From the NCBI GenBank assembly GCA_902386205.1, contig CABMIH010000041.1:1-64000 (forward strand): DNA of 64,000 nucleotides, given 5' to 3'. The translations under genes and the position numbers were made by a program. This DNA comes from an uncultured archaeon. GTDB taxonomy: Archaea > Halobacteriota > Methanosarcinia > Methanosarcinales > Methanoperedenaceae. Positions 35,483 through 44,787 of this stretch are shown piece by piece. Every line of letters starts with the position of its first letter. Position 1 is the first letter of the stretch. A model generated the notes under the pieces. The model did not search any database. It was not told where the DNA came from and was given only the letters and a program-made list of their open reading frames with translations.

Positions 35483-37921
35483 CTAACGATTGGCGAGCCG
35501 TATTCGCTTATAGAAATGTATCTTCACAAAGTCGGCTACGATGAAATCTGCAAGCGCCCACCCGATTCCAAATGCTGCGAGGTTCCACCCGAGCGGTGTC
35601 ATGAGGGAAAAACCATATACTGCTATCAGTACCCCAAAAAATTGGGTAGTCTCTGTAATCCAGAACAGAATCCCCGCCGGAAAAGGACGGGACCAGAAAT
35701 GGTGCTCATGTGTACGCGTCAGGTAAATCGTCAGGTGTCCGGCAACCGCAAATTTCATGAACATTAGGGTCTGGATTACAGGCTTATCAAGATACATCAC
35801 CTGGACAGCAACATAGAACAACAAGAAACTGAATACCACACCTACAGCGCCGATGACGCCTGCTATAATCAAAACTTTGTGCATCTCCCAGCTTGCAGGC
35901 TGGCCCATGGGTTTTGTATTGTCATAGGCGATCATCATTATAGGTAAATCGTTGAGCAGGGCAAGGATGACGATCATTACAGCGGTGAGAGGATAGAAAT
36001 TGAAGAGGATGATGGAAAGTGTAAGGAATATCAATACACGTATCGTCTCTGCAATGCGGTAAGTAGCGTAGTTGTTCATGCGCTGGAATATCTTATGACT
36101 TTCCTTGATCGCATCGATTATGACAGAAAGTCCGGGTCTTGTGAGAACGATATCTGCAGCAGATTTTGCCGCATCGGTGGCACCTGCAACGGCAATCCCC
36201 GCATTCGCTTTTTTAAGCGCAGGGGCGTCGTTCACCCCATCTCCTGTCATGCCGACTATATGCCCCTTTTCCTGGAGCAGTTCCACGATCCGGTATTTAT
36301 GTTCTGGAAAGACCTGGGCAAAACCGTCAGCGTTTTCAACGATTACCTCGGCTTCACTTTCGGGTTTATCAAGGAAGGCATCGGCAGATGCGATATTTGT
36401 TCCAAGGCCGACCTGCGAAGATATCTGCTTTGCGATAGCGATATGGTCACCTGTCACCATTTTCACATCAACGCCCAGGGATCTTGCTGTTTTTATGACT
36501 AAACCGGAGTCCTCCCTCGGCGCATCATAAATGGCAATAAGCCCGGTATATAACCAGTTCCCCGAAGAGTCTGTCCCGGCTACGCCAAGTGAGCGATGCC
36601 CGCTTGAGGCAAAAACGCTCACCAGCTCATTGACTTTGGAAGCAATATCCTCCCTGTCAGAAACCAGCGAAAGAATGGATTGCGGTGCGCCTTTTGATAC
36701 TTTGAATCGAATACCATCTACACCTTCAACCGTTGCCTCGGTACGTTTTGATACAGGATCAAATGGTTTAAATGAGAGTATTTTATAAGCAGGCATTTCC
36801 TCATGTAATTTCAAGGTCTTAACCTTCCTGATTATTGAATTATCTATAGGGTCCTGATCTTCCTCCCTGGATGCCAGTGCACCAAGGAGAAGCACCTCAT
36901 TTTCAGTAAATCTTCCGAAAGGCTTTACCCGCGCAATCCCAAGCTCATTCTTTGTTATGGTACCCGTCTTATCTGCACAGAGAATATCCATCCCTGCCAG
37001 TTCTTCTATGGAAACAAGCCTGCTGACGATGGCTTCTTTTTTAGCCAGTGCTATCGCACCTACCGCCATCGTTACCGACAACACAGCAGGCAATGCCACA
37101 GGTATAGAAGCGATTGTCAGGATAAGAATGAACTGCAAGGTCTCGAGTATGCTCTCATGCCGTAAGATTGCCAAGATAAATACAATCGCTACGAGCACGG
37201 CATCAAGTCTGATAAGATAATCGCCTATTTTGATGACCGCCTCCTGGAAGTGGCTTCGCATCTTTGTTTCCTCCACCAGCTTTGCAGTTCTGCCAAAATA
37301 AGTGTTCATCCCTGTGGTTACTACAAGCGCATCCATTTCTCCCTGCCGCAGTATGGATCCGGAGTATGCTATGTCCGAAACATGTTTCTCCACGGGCAGG
37401 GACTCGCCTGTCAGTGCTGATTGGTCTGCTAGCAGATATTCTCCCTCAGTGAGCTTGATATCAGCGGGTACGATATCCCCGAGTCGAACACGCACGATAT
37501 CCCCGGGAACAAGCCCCCGCGCCGGGATCTGAAGCCATTTTCCATCCCTCAGCACACGCGCCTGCAGTGCCAGTTTCTGTTTTAGCAGTTCAATGGCGTT
37601 CTCCGCCTTGTGCTCTTGCCAGAACCCCACCGCGGCATTTATCACAAGAAGAGCAACTATTATCGCAAAATCTTCCCAGTGCCGGATGATGGCGGACAGA
37701 ATGGCAGCGATCTCGATCATCCAGGGAATCGGTCCCCAGAAATAGCCAAGGAATTTTATGATCGGGCTGATTTTCTTTTCTGATATTTCGTTATAGCCGT
37801 TTTGCGCAAGGCGCTTTTCCGCTTCCTGGGAGGAAATGCCCCTTTCACTCGATGAAAGCTTCTGATATAATTCGGGTATGGATGCCTTATTTGCCTCTTC
37901 AGTACTTATGCTATTGTTCAT
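35483..37921 (-). CDS. P-type H+-ATPase (type III, plasma-membrane proton pump)
   Basis: The 812-residue protein has all P-type motifs: ADQSALTGESLPVEK (actuator), ILCADKTGTITKNE with the phosphorylated aspartate near residue 317, KGAPQSIL (nucleotide-binding lysine), and VGMTGDGVNDAPALKKA. The M4 helix IASIPVALPAVLSVTMAVGA and the M6 segment LLNDLPIMMIAYDNTKP, with an acidic residue as in fungal and plant pumps, place it in the type III H+-exporting group. It would use ATP to expel protons. The C-terminus is short, without a plant-like autoinhibitory tail. A truncated copy of its last third lies at 41595-42359. Confidence 0.95.
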   Translation of the reverse strand: MNNSISTEEANKASIPELYQKLSSSERGISSQEAEKRLAQNGYNEISEKKISPIIKFLGYFWGPIPWMIEIAAILSAIIRHWEDFAIIVALLVINAAVGFWQEHKAENAIELLKQKLALQARVLRDGKWLQIPARGLVPGDIVRVRLGDIVPADIKLTEGEYLLADQSALTGESLPVEKHVSDIAYSGSILRQGEMDALVVTTGMNTYFGRTAKLVEETKMRSHFQEAVIKIGDYLIRLDAVLVAIVFILAILRHESILETLQFILILTIASIPVALPAVLSVTMAVGAIALAKKEAIVSRLVSIEELAGMDILCADKTGTITKNELGIARVKPFGRFTENEVLLLGALASREEDQDPIDNSIIRKVKTLKLHEEMPAYKILSFKPFDPVSKRTEATVEGVDGIRFKVSKGAPQSILSLVSDREDIASKVNELVSVFASSGHRSLGVAGTDSSGNWLYTGLIAIYDAPREDSGLVIKTARSLGVDVKMVTGDHIAIAKQISSQVGLGTNIASADAFLDKPESEAEVIVENADGFAQVFPEHKYRIVELLQEKGHIVGMTGDGVNDAPALKKANAGIAVAGATDAAKSAADIVLTRPGLSVIIDAIKESHKIFQRMNNYATYRIAETIRVLIFLTLSIILFNFYPLTAVMIVILALLNDLPIMMIAYDNTKPMGQPASWEMHKVLIIAGVIGAVGVVFSFLLFYVAVQVMYLDKPVIQTLMFMKFAVAGHLTIYLTRTHEHHFWSRPFPAGILFWITETTQFFGVLIAVYGFSLMTPLGWNLAAFGIGWALADFIVADFVKIHFYKRIRLANR

Positions 37922-37970
37922 TGTTCCAGTGACATACCCCCATTTTCGTCATTTGCCTCGGCCTTCTAAT

Positions 37971-38171
37971 TCACTTTTCGAGAATAATCGCACCGATATA
38001 TCCGCAGTCTTTACAGCGATACTGATAGCCCAGTTCTCCTCCCATGTAGTATACAACATTACTGGAATTACATACGGGACACATCAGAACCGAAACAGGC
38101 TTGCTTTCCTTTTCCTCTTCCTTAATTAATTCTTCAATCTTGTCTATATCATCGTCATTTTCAATCGACAT
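37971..38171 (-). CDS. Small zinc-ribbon protein (66 aa)
   Basis: The 66-residue protein has a very acidic N-terminus (ENDDDIDKIEELIKEEEKE). A zinc ribbon follows, with VLMCPVCNSSNVVYYMG and YRCKDCGYIGAIILEK. GGAGATTTAT precedes the ATG. It lies between glutamate dehydrogenase and the P-type ATPase on the same strand, 22 bases after the dehydrogenase start side spacing, so cotranscription is likely. Function not assigned. Confidence 0.75.
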   Translation of the reverse strand: MSIENDDDIDKIEELIKEEEKESKPVSVLMCPVCNSSNVVYYMGGELGYQYRCKDCGYIGAIILEK

Positions 38172-38193
38172 ATAAATCTCCTAACTTGAAATA

Positions 38194-39468
38194 TTATAAA
38201 TTTCCGCGTAATTTTTCTGCTTCCAGTATCCTTTTCAGTGCAACTGAGTAAGCAGACTTTCTCAATCTGCACTTTTGTTCCTGGCACAGTGAATATACGT
38301 CATTGAAAGCCGTTATCATGGTTTTTTTAAGCTTTTCAAGAACTTTTTCTTCCTCCCAGTAATCATTATTGAGGTTCTGGCTCCATTCGAAATAGCTGAC
38401 GACAACGCCGCCTGCGTTAGCAAGTACATCAGGTATCAGCATTATATTTTTATCGAAAAATATATCATCAGCATCCCTTGTCGTAGGAGCATTGGCAAGC
38501 TCCAGCACCAATTTTGATTTTACGTTCGGCGCATTATCCCTGTTAAGCTGGTCTGATAATGCGGCAGGGATCAGAATATCACATTTGCAGGTCAGCAATT
38601 CCTCGTTCGTAATATTCTTGCTGCCCGGAAAATCAATGACGCTTCCAGTCTCGTTTTTATGTTTAATAACCGCCGGGATGAATAGGCCATCTTCTTTTAT
38701 TATGCCGCCTTTTGAGTCACTTACTGCGATAACATTATATTCTCTTTCATGCAAGAGGCGGGCCGCATTTTCTCCCACATTTCCAAATCCCTGTATGGCG
38801 ATGAAGGCTTTGGATTTATCCAGATTTATCTTTTTCATGGCCTCTTCCAGAACATAGATCCCACCAAGAGATGTTGAGTAACTCCTTGCTTTACTACCCC
38901 CCAGTTCAATTGGTTTCCCCGTCACCATAGATGGTACATGTTCCCCTTTTATTCGTTCAAATTCATCAAGTATCCATGCCATGATCTTTTCATCAGTATA
39001 AACATCGGGTGCGGGAATGTCTTTAAAAGGTCCGATATAGTCTGCTATGGCTCGTATGTAACCTCTGGTAGCATGTTCAAGTTCATTCCTGCTCAGTCCC
39101 TTTGGATTAACTACCACGCCTCCTTTCGATCCTCCAAAGGGTATGTTTGCGACAGCGCATTTTAGCGACATCAGAAAAGCGAGATCTTTAACATGATCAA
39201 TAGTCAATTCAGGATGAAATCTTATGCCGCCTTTGGCTGGGCCACGAGCATCGTTATACTGCACCCTGTGCCCGATGAACATTTTTATTTTTCCTGAATC
39301 CATTCTTACGGGAAAATGAACAGTAAATGTACGCCGTGGCATATCCAACAGGTCAAGTTCTTCTGTCGACAGTCCAAGATCCGTATATAAATCTTCTAGT
39401 TCACTCATAGCCAGATGACAGAGATTTTTGTCATCTAAATGAATTCGTTCATGATTCTTAGTTACCAC
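38194..39468 (-). CDS. gdhA: Glutamate dehydrogenase (Glu/Leu/Phe/Val family)
   Basis: The 424-residue enzyme interconverts glutamate and 2-oxoglutarate plus ammonia. The substrate-binding motif is CAVANIPFGGSKGGVVVNPK, preceded by RVQYNDARGPAKGGIRFHPE. The cofactor domain has IAIQGFGNVGENAARLLHE. Length is that of archaeal hexameric GDH. A GTG start at 39468 follows GGAGG at seven bases. NAD or NADP preference was not determined. It is upstream of the small zinc ribbon and the P-type ATPase. Confidence 0.96.
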   Translation of the reverse strand: MVTKNHERIHLDDKNLCHLAMSELEDLYTDLGLSTEELDLLDMPRRTFTVHFPVRMDSGKIKMFIGHRVQYNDARGPAKGGIRFHPELTIDHVKDLAFLMSLKCAVANIPFGGSKGGVVVNPKGLSRNELEHATRGYIRAIADYIGPFKDIPAPDVYTDEKIMAWILDEFERIKGEHVPSMVTGKPIELGGSKARSYSTSLGGIYVLEEAMKKINLDKSKAFIAIQGFGNVGENAARLLHEREYNVIAVSDSKGGIIKEDGLFIPAVIKHKNETGSVIDFPGSKNITNEELLTCKCDILIPAALSDQLNRDNAPNVKSKLVLELANAPTTRDADDIFFDKNIMLIPDVLANAGGVVVSYFEWSQNLNNDYWEEEKVLEKLKKTMITAFNDVYSLCQEQKCRLRKSAYSVALKRILEAEKLRGNL

Positions 39469-39583
39469 AATTCCATCCTCCTTATCACCGCCGATACTAC
39501 GAAATTTATTAAATCACTCATTGCATCACTCCCATTTTAATAACTGTTAGAAAAGGCAATAAAATTATTGGAAGAATTGATGA

Positions 39584-39946
39584 TCACTGGCGAAGATTTG
39601 ACATAGAGAGCTCAAGAAACGTTTTCAATGCTACTGCACCATTATGTACTTCATCCTTGGCCGCATAAACAAAGGTAACTGTCCCCTCTTTATTCTTTTG
39701 TTTCAGTAATTTGATCTCATCTTGTTTGCTCTCAAGTTCTTTCCAGTAACGCTTGCGGAATTCCTCCCATCTTGCAATATCATGACCAAACCATTTCCTC
39801 AATTCTGGGCTTGGTGCGACTTCTTTTAACCAGAGATCTACAGCAACACGTTCTTTTGTAAGACCGCGCGGCCAAAGCCGCTCAACCAATATTCTAAAAC
39901 CATCGTCTTTCATAGGCTCTTCGTAAACACGTTTCAATTTAATCAC
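39584..39946 (-). CDS. DUF488 (YeaO-like) protein
   Basis: The 120-residue protein has the DUF488 signature: IKLKRVYEEPMKDDGFRILV, ERLWPRGLTKERVAVDLWLK, EVAPSPELRKWFGHD and TFVYAAKDEVHNGAVALK. Widespread family without a firm function. The GTG start at 39946 follows GAGGTG. It is 16 bases after the APC permease gene on the same strand. Confidence 0.9.
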   Translation of the reverse strand: MIKLKRVYEEPMKDDGFRILVERLWPRGLTKERVAVDLWLKEVAPSPELRKWFGHDIARWEEFRKRYWKELESKQDEIKLLKQKNKEGTVTFVYAAKDEVHNGAVALKTFLELSMSNLRQ

Positions 39947-39962
39947 AATATTTACACCTCAT

Positions 39963-41258
39963 TTATTTGCCATCTCTCCAATTTCTATCTGCGAATTTAG
40001 TTAACTTCGATTTTAATATATGATCCTTAATATTTATTCTTATCACTATATAATAATATACAGCTCCTGCAAAGAGAACAGCACTGCCTATTACCCAAGC
40101 ATCCCATGAAAGAAATAATAGCAAAACAATACAGGTAACTATACCAAGAACCGGAATTATCCGAGGATACACTCGTTCTTTGAGTTTTAGAGCAGCGTAA
40201 TTGGTAATAAGATAGTATAGCAATGAACCGAAATTTGCCAGCGCCACTGCCTGGAGCAAGTTTGTGAAAAAGACCAAGACTGTCATTGAGAATCCAAATA
40301 CCAATACGGTATAATAAGGGGTAGAACGTTTATCCAGCTTCGAAAATAATTGAGGGAGCTCGCGATCTCTTGCCATTGCAAAAGAAATACGAGATAATCC
40401 CAGAAGCGTTGTCAGAAGAACGCTCAAAGTAGCCACAAGAGCGCCAATAGAGACAAGATAAGTCAGGTTTTTGTTCACCGATTGAGCGGCATCGGCAAGA
40501 GGCGAACCTGAGGACTCAAGCATTTTATATCCGACAAGGCCTATTGCAGTGATACTGACCATCATGTAAACAATAGTCGATATGATCAATGCAAGAATTA
40601 TTGCGAGAGGTATGGTTCTCTTTGGCCGTTTTACTTCTTCACTTACGAGAGTAATCCTTGCAAATCCCGAATACGCAAAAAATATGATTGTTGCACCCTG
40701 CATGATGCCAATTTCTCCGTTTGGAACAAAGGGTGAAAAATTGCTAATTTTTACCAGGCCAAAGCCGAAAACCACAAAAAAGGCCAGAATGAGTAGCTTA
40801 ATAATTACCAGAATATCATTGACAAGACTTGAATCCCGTGCTCCCATGTAGTTTATGAAGGTAACACCAAGACATGCCAAGGCAGCAATAAGATTTACAT
40901 CCACAGGAAACGGCAGGAATAATAAAAGGTAGCTTGCAAATCCGAGACTCACAACAACACCCGTGACTACATTGGACAGAATCCAGAGCCATCCGGAAAT
41001 AAAGCCTGCGAATGGAGATATTAGTTCATGAGCAAACTCATAACCCCCTCCTTCTTTTGGGATGAATTCAGACAGTTCTGCGAAGCTCAAAGCCGTGAAT
41101 GCAGAGATAACTGCCCCGATTATTAAGGATATTAACAACGCTGGGCCTGCCAGACCAGCTGCTACTCCGGTTACCACGAAAATACCCGATCCGATTATAG
41201 CGCCAATTCCTATTGCAAAAGCGTCGAATAGTCCGAGTGTCCTTTTTAATTCAGCCAT
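39963..41258 (-). CDS. APC-family amino acid permease
   Basis: The 431-residue transporter has about 12 helices and starts MAELKRTLGLFDAFAIGIGA, then IIGSGIFVVTGVAAGLAGPA (helix 1 of APC carriers with the unwound GSG motif). It later has ELSEFIPKEGGGYEFAHELI. It imports or exchanges amino acids; substrate unknown. The start at 41258 is chosen to match its paralogue at 56749; a TTG at 41276 and an ATG at 41264 are upstream. The paralogue is alignable over the whole length. Confidence 0.92.
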   Translation of the reverse strand: MAELKRTLGLFDAFAIGIGAIIGSGIFVVTGVAAGLAGPALLISLIIGAVISAFTALSFAELSEFIPKEGGGYEFAHELISPFAGFISGWLWILSNVVTGVVVSLGFASYLLLFLPFPVDVNLIAALACLGVTFINYMGARDSSLVNDILVIIKLLILAFFVVFGFGLVKISNFSPFVPNGEIGIMQGATIIFFAYSGFARITLVSEEVKRPKRTIPLAIILALIISTIVYMMVSITAIGLVGYKMLESSGSPLADAAQSVNKNLTYLVSIGALVATLSVLLTTLLGLSRISFAMARDRELPQLFSKLDKRSTPYYTVLVFGFSMTVLVFFTNLLQAVALANFGSLLYYLITNYAALKLKERVYPRIIPVLGIVTCIVLLLFLSWDAWVIGSAVLFAGAVYYYIVIRINIKDHILKSKLTKFADRNWRDGK

Positions 41259-41411
41259 TTTCATCCCACTTTTCAATTCCTATTAAATTAGTTACTATAA
41301 TAGTATTTATCATTCAAATAAATATAGGTATCACGAATAATGCTAATATTAACTTAAGATTATAAAATTCTTCAAAAGTTCAGAGAGCATCCAAAATTTT
41401 GGCAGGCACCG

Positions 41412-41474
41412 GCTATGTCCTCTTTTTTATCCTGGGAAAAAATGTTTAATAGCTTTCCATTGGTCATCGGTTAA
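41412..41474 (-). mobile_element. IS5-type transposase N-terminal remnant
   Basis: The minus strand reads LTDDQWKAIKHFFPG, then a stop, then KRG. That is the opening of IS5/IS427-type transposases (LTDEQW..I..LLP...KRGRP). It breaks off in both directions, so it is a decayed scrap. It lies about 120 bases before the truncated ATPase copy. Nothing else was seen in the 41259-41594 gap. Confidence 0.6.
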
Positions 41475-41594
41475 GGATTTCTAGCTAATAAAAATTCAGC
41501 AAACACTAATTTTCACCTCGATTTTTTAGATTTCCAGTTGAAATAATCGTTAGATATCGAAGCATTTAACAAATCCAACACAGAAAATCCGCCA

Positions 41595-42359
41595 GGCGAT
41601 GGAGTAAACGATGCCCCGGCCCTGAAAAAGGCGGATGCGGGAGTCGCGGTCGCGGGCGCCACGGATGCCGCTAAATCGGCAGCCGACATAGTTCTCACAA
41701 GACCCGGGCTTTCAGTGATTATCGATGCTATCAGGGAAAGCCACAAGATATTCCAGCGCATGAACAACTACGCCACATATCGTATCGCGGAGACCATCCG
41801 CGTGCTAATATTCCTTACGCTGTCAATTATCATTTTTAATTTTTATCCGCTGACCGCAGTGATGATAGTTATCCTTGCCCTTCTGAATGACCTGCCAATA
41901 ATGATGATAGCATATGACAACACAAAACCTCTTCAGAGGCCCGCAAGCTGGGAAATGCACAGAGTATTGACCATTGCGACAGTGCTGGGTATAGCCGGGG
42001 TCGTTTCAAGTTTCCTGTTATTTTATTTCAGTGACCAGGTGCTGCATCTTGACAGGCCCACTATCCAGACCCTCATGTTCCTGAAACTTGCAGTGGCGGG
42101 CCATATTACGATATATTTGACGCGCACAGGTGAACATCATTTCTGGTCGCGCCCATTTCCTGCCGGCATCCTCTTCTGGACAACTGAGATCACACAGTTG
42201 GCTGGCACATTGATCGCTATCTATGGCGTTTTCATGAAACCTCTAGGATGGCAGCTTGCCGCGTTCGTCTGGGCATGGGCACTGGGATTTTTCATAATAA
42301 ACGACTTCATAAAAATCCATTTCTATAAGCGAATGGAGCGACCAACGATCCATAAATAG
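41595..42359 (+). pseudogene. Truncated C-terminal copy of the P-type H+-ATPase
   Basis: The frame begins at GDGVNDAPALKKADAGVAVA, the hinge motif, and runs uninterrupted to the end of the protein (about 254 codons: hinge, M5 to M10). It matches the intact pump at 35483-37921 nearly residue for residue through VLIFLTLSIIIFNFYPLTAV and LALLNDLPIMMIAYDNTKP, then diverges mildly. Everything before the hinge, including the phosphorylation site, is absent, so it cannot pump. No start codon with a ribosome binding site precedes it. The frame has stayed open, suggesting recent truncation or use as a membrane fragment. Confidence 0.88.
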
Positions 42360-42418
42360 GGGGATCCCAACACATTTCGGGGCGGTGGTACTCGGCGATG
42401 ATGTGGGTGCATTGTAGC

Positions 42419-42835
42419 TTATGCTGTGGGATATGCCTCTTTGGAATACGATTTAGCCACGACAGTCATCGAGTCTTTTAATCGTTTGATATTCGATTGT
42501 ATTTCTTTGAATTCTTTCATCTTTTGTTTTTCAAGGTAAGCGATAATCTCTTTAAAGCTCAATTTGAGTGAGTATATCTTAAACGGTCTGCCTTTTCCCG
42601 GCTTCTTTTCTTCCCGTTCGCTTATCCAATCCCGTTCTTTCAGATCTCTCATAACAATGCTTACTTCAGGCTGGCGTAACCCTGCCACTCTCTCAAGTTC
42701 CACAGATGTAGCCTCTTTTAAATCTTTGAGGTAACCCAACGTCTTTGCTATAGGTCTGCTCAAGCCTAACGAAGTAAGTACATCTGCGATTTCTTCGTCT
42801 TTCTCATTAAACTGTTTTCTAACTGTAGATTTCAT
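42419..42835 (-). CDS. Winged-helix transcriptional regulator
   Basis: The 138-residue protein has a DNA-binding domain: DVLTSLGLSRPIAKTLGYLK, then EATSVELERVAGLRQPEVSI, VMRDLKERDWISEREEKKPG (recognition helix and wing) and KGRPFKIYSL. A C-terminal helix follows (EKQKMKEFKEIQSNIKRLKD). This resembles TrmB/MarR-like archaeal regulators. A GGGGGT site precedes the ATG. It is flanked by two pseudogenes, and the target is unknown. Confidence 0.85.
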   Translation of the reverse strand: MKSTVRKQFNEKDEEIADVLTSLGLSRPIAKTLGYLKDLKEATSVELERVAGLRQPEVSIVMRDLKERDWISEREEKKPGKGRPFKIYSLKLSFKEIIAYLEKQKMKEFKEIQSNIKRLKDSMTVVAKSYSKEAYPTA

Positions 42836-42894
42836 AATTACCCCCAGTATATATTCCGCAGTGATATTATTTTAATCTTTCTAAGGACATACTC

Positions 42895-43158
42895 ATCTTT
42901 AACCCGGTACAAATTGGGCGATATCGAACTCTCAAACCGCATGGTGATGGCGTCTATGACCCGCTGTCCTGCGATAGAGGGAACTATCCCGAATCCGCTG
43001 GCCGTCACTTATTACGCGCAAAGAGCCACAGCAGGTTTAATCATCACGGAAGGGTCACAGGTAAGCCCTCAGGGAGTCGGTTACGTCCATACAGGATTTC
43101 TCCGCACTTTTCAAACTATTCAATGTCTGATACGGATCCGCGCCAGACCTTTTCATAC
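42895..43158 (+). pseudogene. Internally deleted Old Yellow Enzyme copy
   Basis: The segment matches the intact gene at 23009-23200 almost base for base. It then jumps at GTCGGTTACGTCCATACAGG to sequence equivalent to 23659 onward and ends near the equivalent of 23732. About 450 bases of the active-site core are missing. A lost T near 42898 also shifts the frame at the front. The 43159-43398 remainder holds a TATAGTTT/AAACTATA inverted repeat (43239-43276) and no gene. Confidence 0.88.
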
Positions 43159-43398
43159 ATCCAGGGAGGAAGACCTGGACCCCATAGATAAAACACCCCT
43201 GCAAACCGCAGCGCCGTGGTAATGCATTACTGAGCATGTATAGTTTTCGAATTCGGAAGTATATTAGCAAACTATAAATTAAATAACAGCTAAATACTAA
43301 ATGGCAGTAAATTATTCCAAAAAAATAAGGCCGTCTTGATGCGAGTGGGACAAAGTAAGTAAATGATTGAATATTTTCTTACATTGATAATCTTAGCT

Positions 43399-44769
43399 AT
43401 GAAAATGAAAATAATAGATGCGCCGGGAAAGAATAGCAGATATCTCCATGAGAAATCAAAGCTGATTGGAAGAACACAAAATGCTTGTTTATATGGAATT
43501 GCGCTCCAAAGTGGAGATGGGAATCATATAACAGATGTCGATGGCAATAGATATCTGGATTTTCTTTCCGGGGCTGCTTCAAATACAATTGGATATGGCC
43601 GTAGAGATGTGGTAGAGGCATATGCAAAAACTGCTATGAGATTACAGCATTCGTGTTATATGTATACTCTTAATAAAGAGGCGATTGAATTAGCGGAAAA
43701 ATTAATTGATATAACGCCGGGCGATTTTGAAAAAAAAGTCTTGTTTGACCTGTCTGGTTCCAGCAGCATAGACGGGGCCATAAAAGTAGCGAGGAAATTT
43801 ACTGGAAAAAAAGGGATTATCACATTTAAAAATTCAGAACATGGCTCAACAAGCCTTTCAATACAAGCCTCAACTTTATCGAATCTGACGGGTTTATTTT
43901 TAGATGATGGCTTTTATCACGTTACATTTCCAACCAAGGAAGAAGAAATTGTTGATATATTGGCAAAGATAAAATCATTATTTAGACAAGGTATTGCAGC
44001 AATTTTAATAGAACCTATCCAGGGGGACGCAGGAGTTATTGTTCCTCCCAAAAATTTTTTTAAAGATTTATATTATCTCTCAAAAGAAAATGGTGTATTG
44101 TTTATAGTAGATGAAATTCAAACTTGTGCTGGAAGAACTGGCAGGTGGTGGGGCATAGAGAACTTCGATGTGGTTCCTGATATTGTTATTTGTGGAAAAG
44201 GAATTTCAGGAGGCTATGCGCCAATCAGTGCAGTAATAGGTGAAGAAAAAATGATTGATTCGTTGGAGAAAGCACAGCATTTATTTACCTATGGAGGTCA
44301 TCCGCCTTCCTGTGCGGCGACAAAAAAAGTTTTAGATATTATTGAGAAGGAAAAGTTAATGGAAAATGCATTACAAATTGGAAAATTACTCGAAAGCGAA
44401 CTAAAACAATTAAAAAATTGTAATGTGGTAAAAGATTTTAGAGGAATTGGATTAATGCTAGGTTTAGATGTTGCTTCTGAAAATTTGGCCGGGATTGCAG
44501 GAATGAGATGTATTGAATATGGATTATATCCCGGATACTATGGTAAATATAATGAAGTATTGAGACTTCAGCCGCCACTGACATTGACTGAAGTTGAAGC
44601 GCTTTGGGCGGCAAGAATTATAAAAAAGGTAATCGATGAGATGGAAAATAAAGAAATTCCAAATTCTACTATTGAAAAGTATAAAAAATATTCACGTGGC
44701 GGTATCTGTTCAACATGCTCAATAAACAGTGGATTTGAAGAAACGCTGGTTAAACACAATGCGATTTAA
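43399..44769 (+). CDS. Class III PLP-dependent aminotransferase
   Basis: The roughly 456-residue enzyme has the fold-type I pattern: DVDGNRYLDFLSGAASNTIG, VLFDLSGSSSIDGAIKVAR, LIEPIQGDAGVIVPP, FIVDEIQTCAGRTGRWW, then the PLP lysine in VICGKGISGGYAPISAVIG. The C-terminal tail has a CSTCSINSG motif beyond the usual end. Substrate unknown; class III members use omega-amino groups (GABA, ornithine, diaminobutyrate). The start is set to the ATG at 43399 because MKIIDAPGKNSR resembles family openings; an ATG at 43363 adds a hydrophobic stretch. The gene is more AT-rich than its neighbours and pairs with the next gene. Confidence 0.85.
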   Translation: MKMKIIDAPGKNSRYLHEKSKLIGRTQNACLYGIALQSGDGNHITDVDGNRYLDFLSGAASNTIGYGRRDVVEAYAKTAMRLQHSCYMYTLNKEAIELAEKLIDITPGDFEKKVLFDLSGSSSIDGAIKVARKFTGKKGIITFKNSEHGSTSLSIQASTLSNLTGLFLDDGFYHVTFPTKEEEIVDILAKIKSLFRQGIAAILIEPIQGDAGVIVPPKNFFKDLYYLSKENGVLFIVDEIQTCAGRTGRWWGIENFDVVPDIVICGKGISGGYAPISAVIGEEKMIDSLEKAQHLFTYGGHPPSCAATKKVLDIIEKEKLMENALQIGKLLESELKQLKNCNVVKDFRGIGLMLGLDVASENLAGIAGMRCIEYGLYPGYYGKYNEVLRLQPPLTLTEVEALWAARIIKKVIDEMENKEIPNSTIEKYKKYSRGGICSTCSINSGFEETLVKHNAI

Positions 44770-44787
44770 ATTGGAAAGTGAGGAAAA

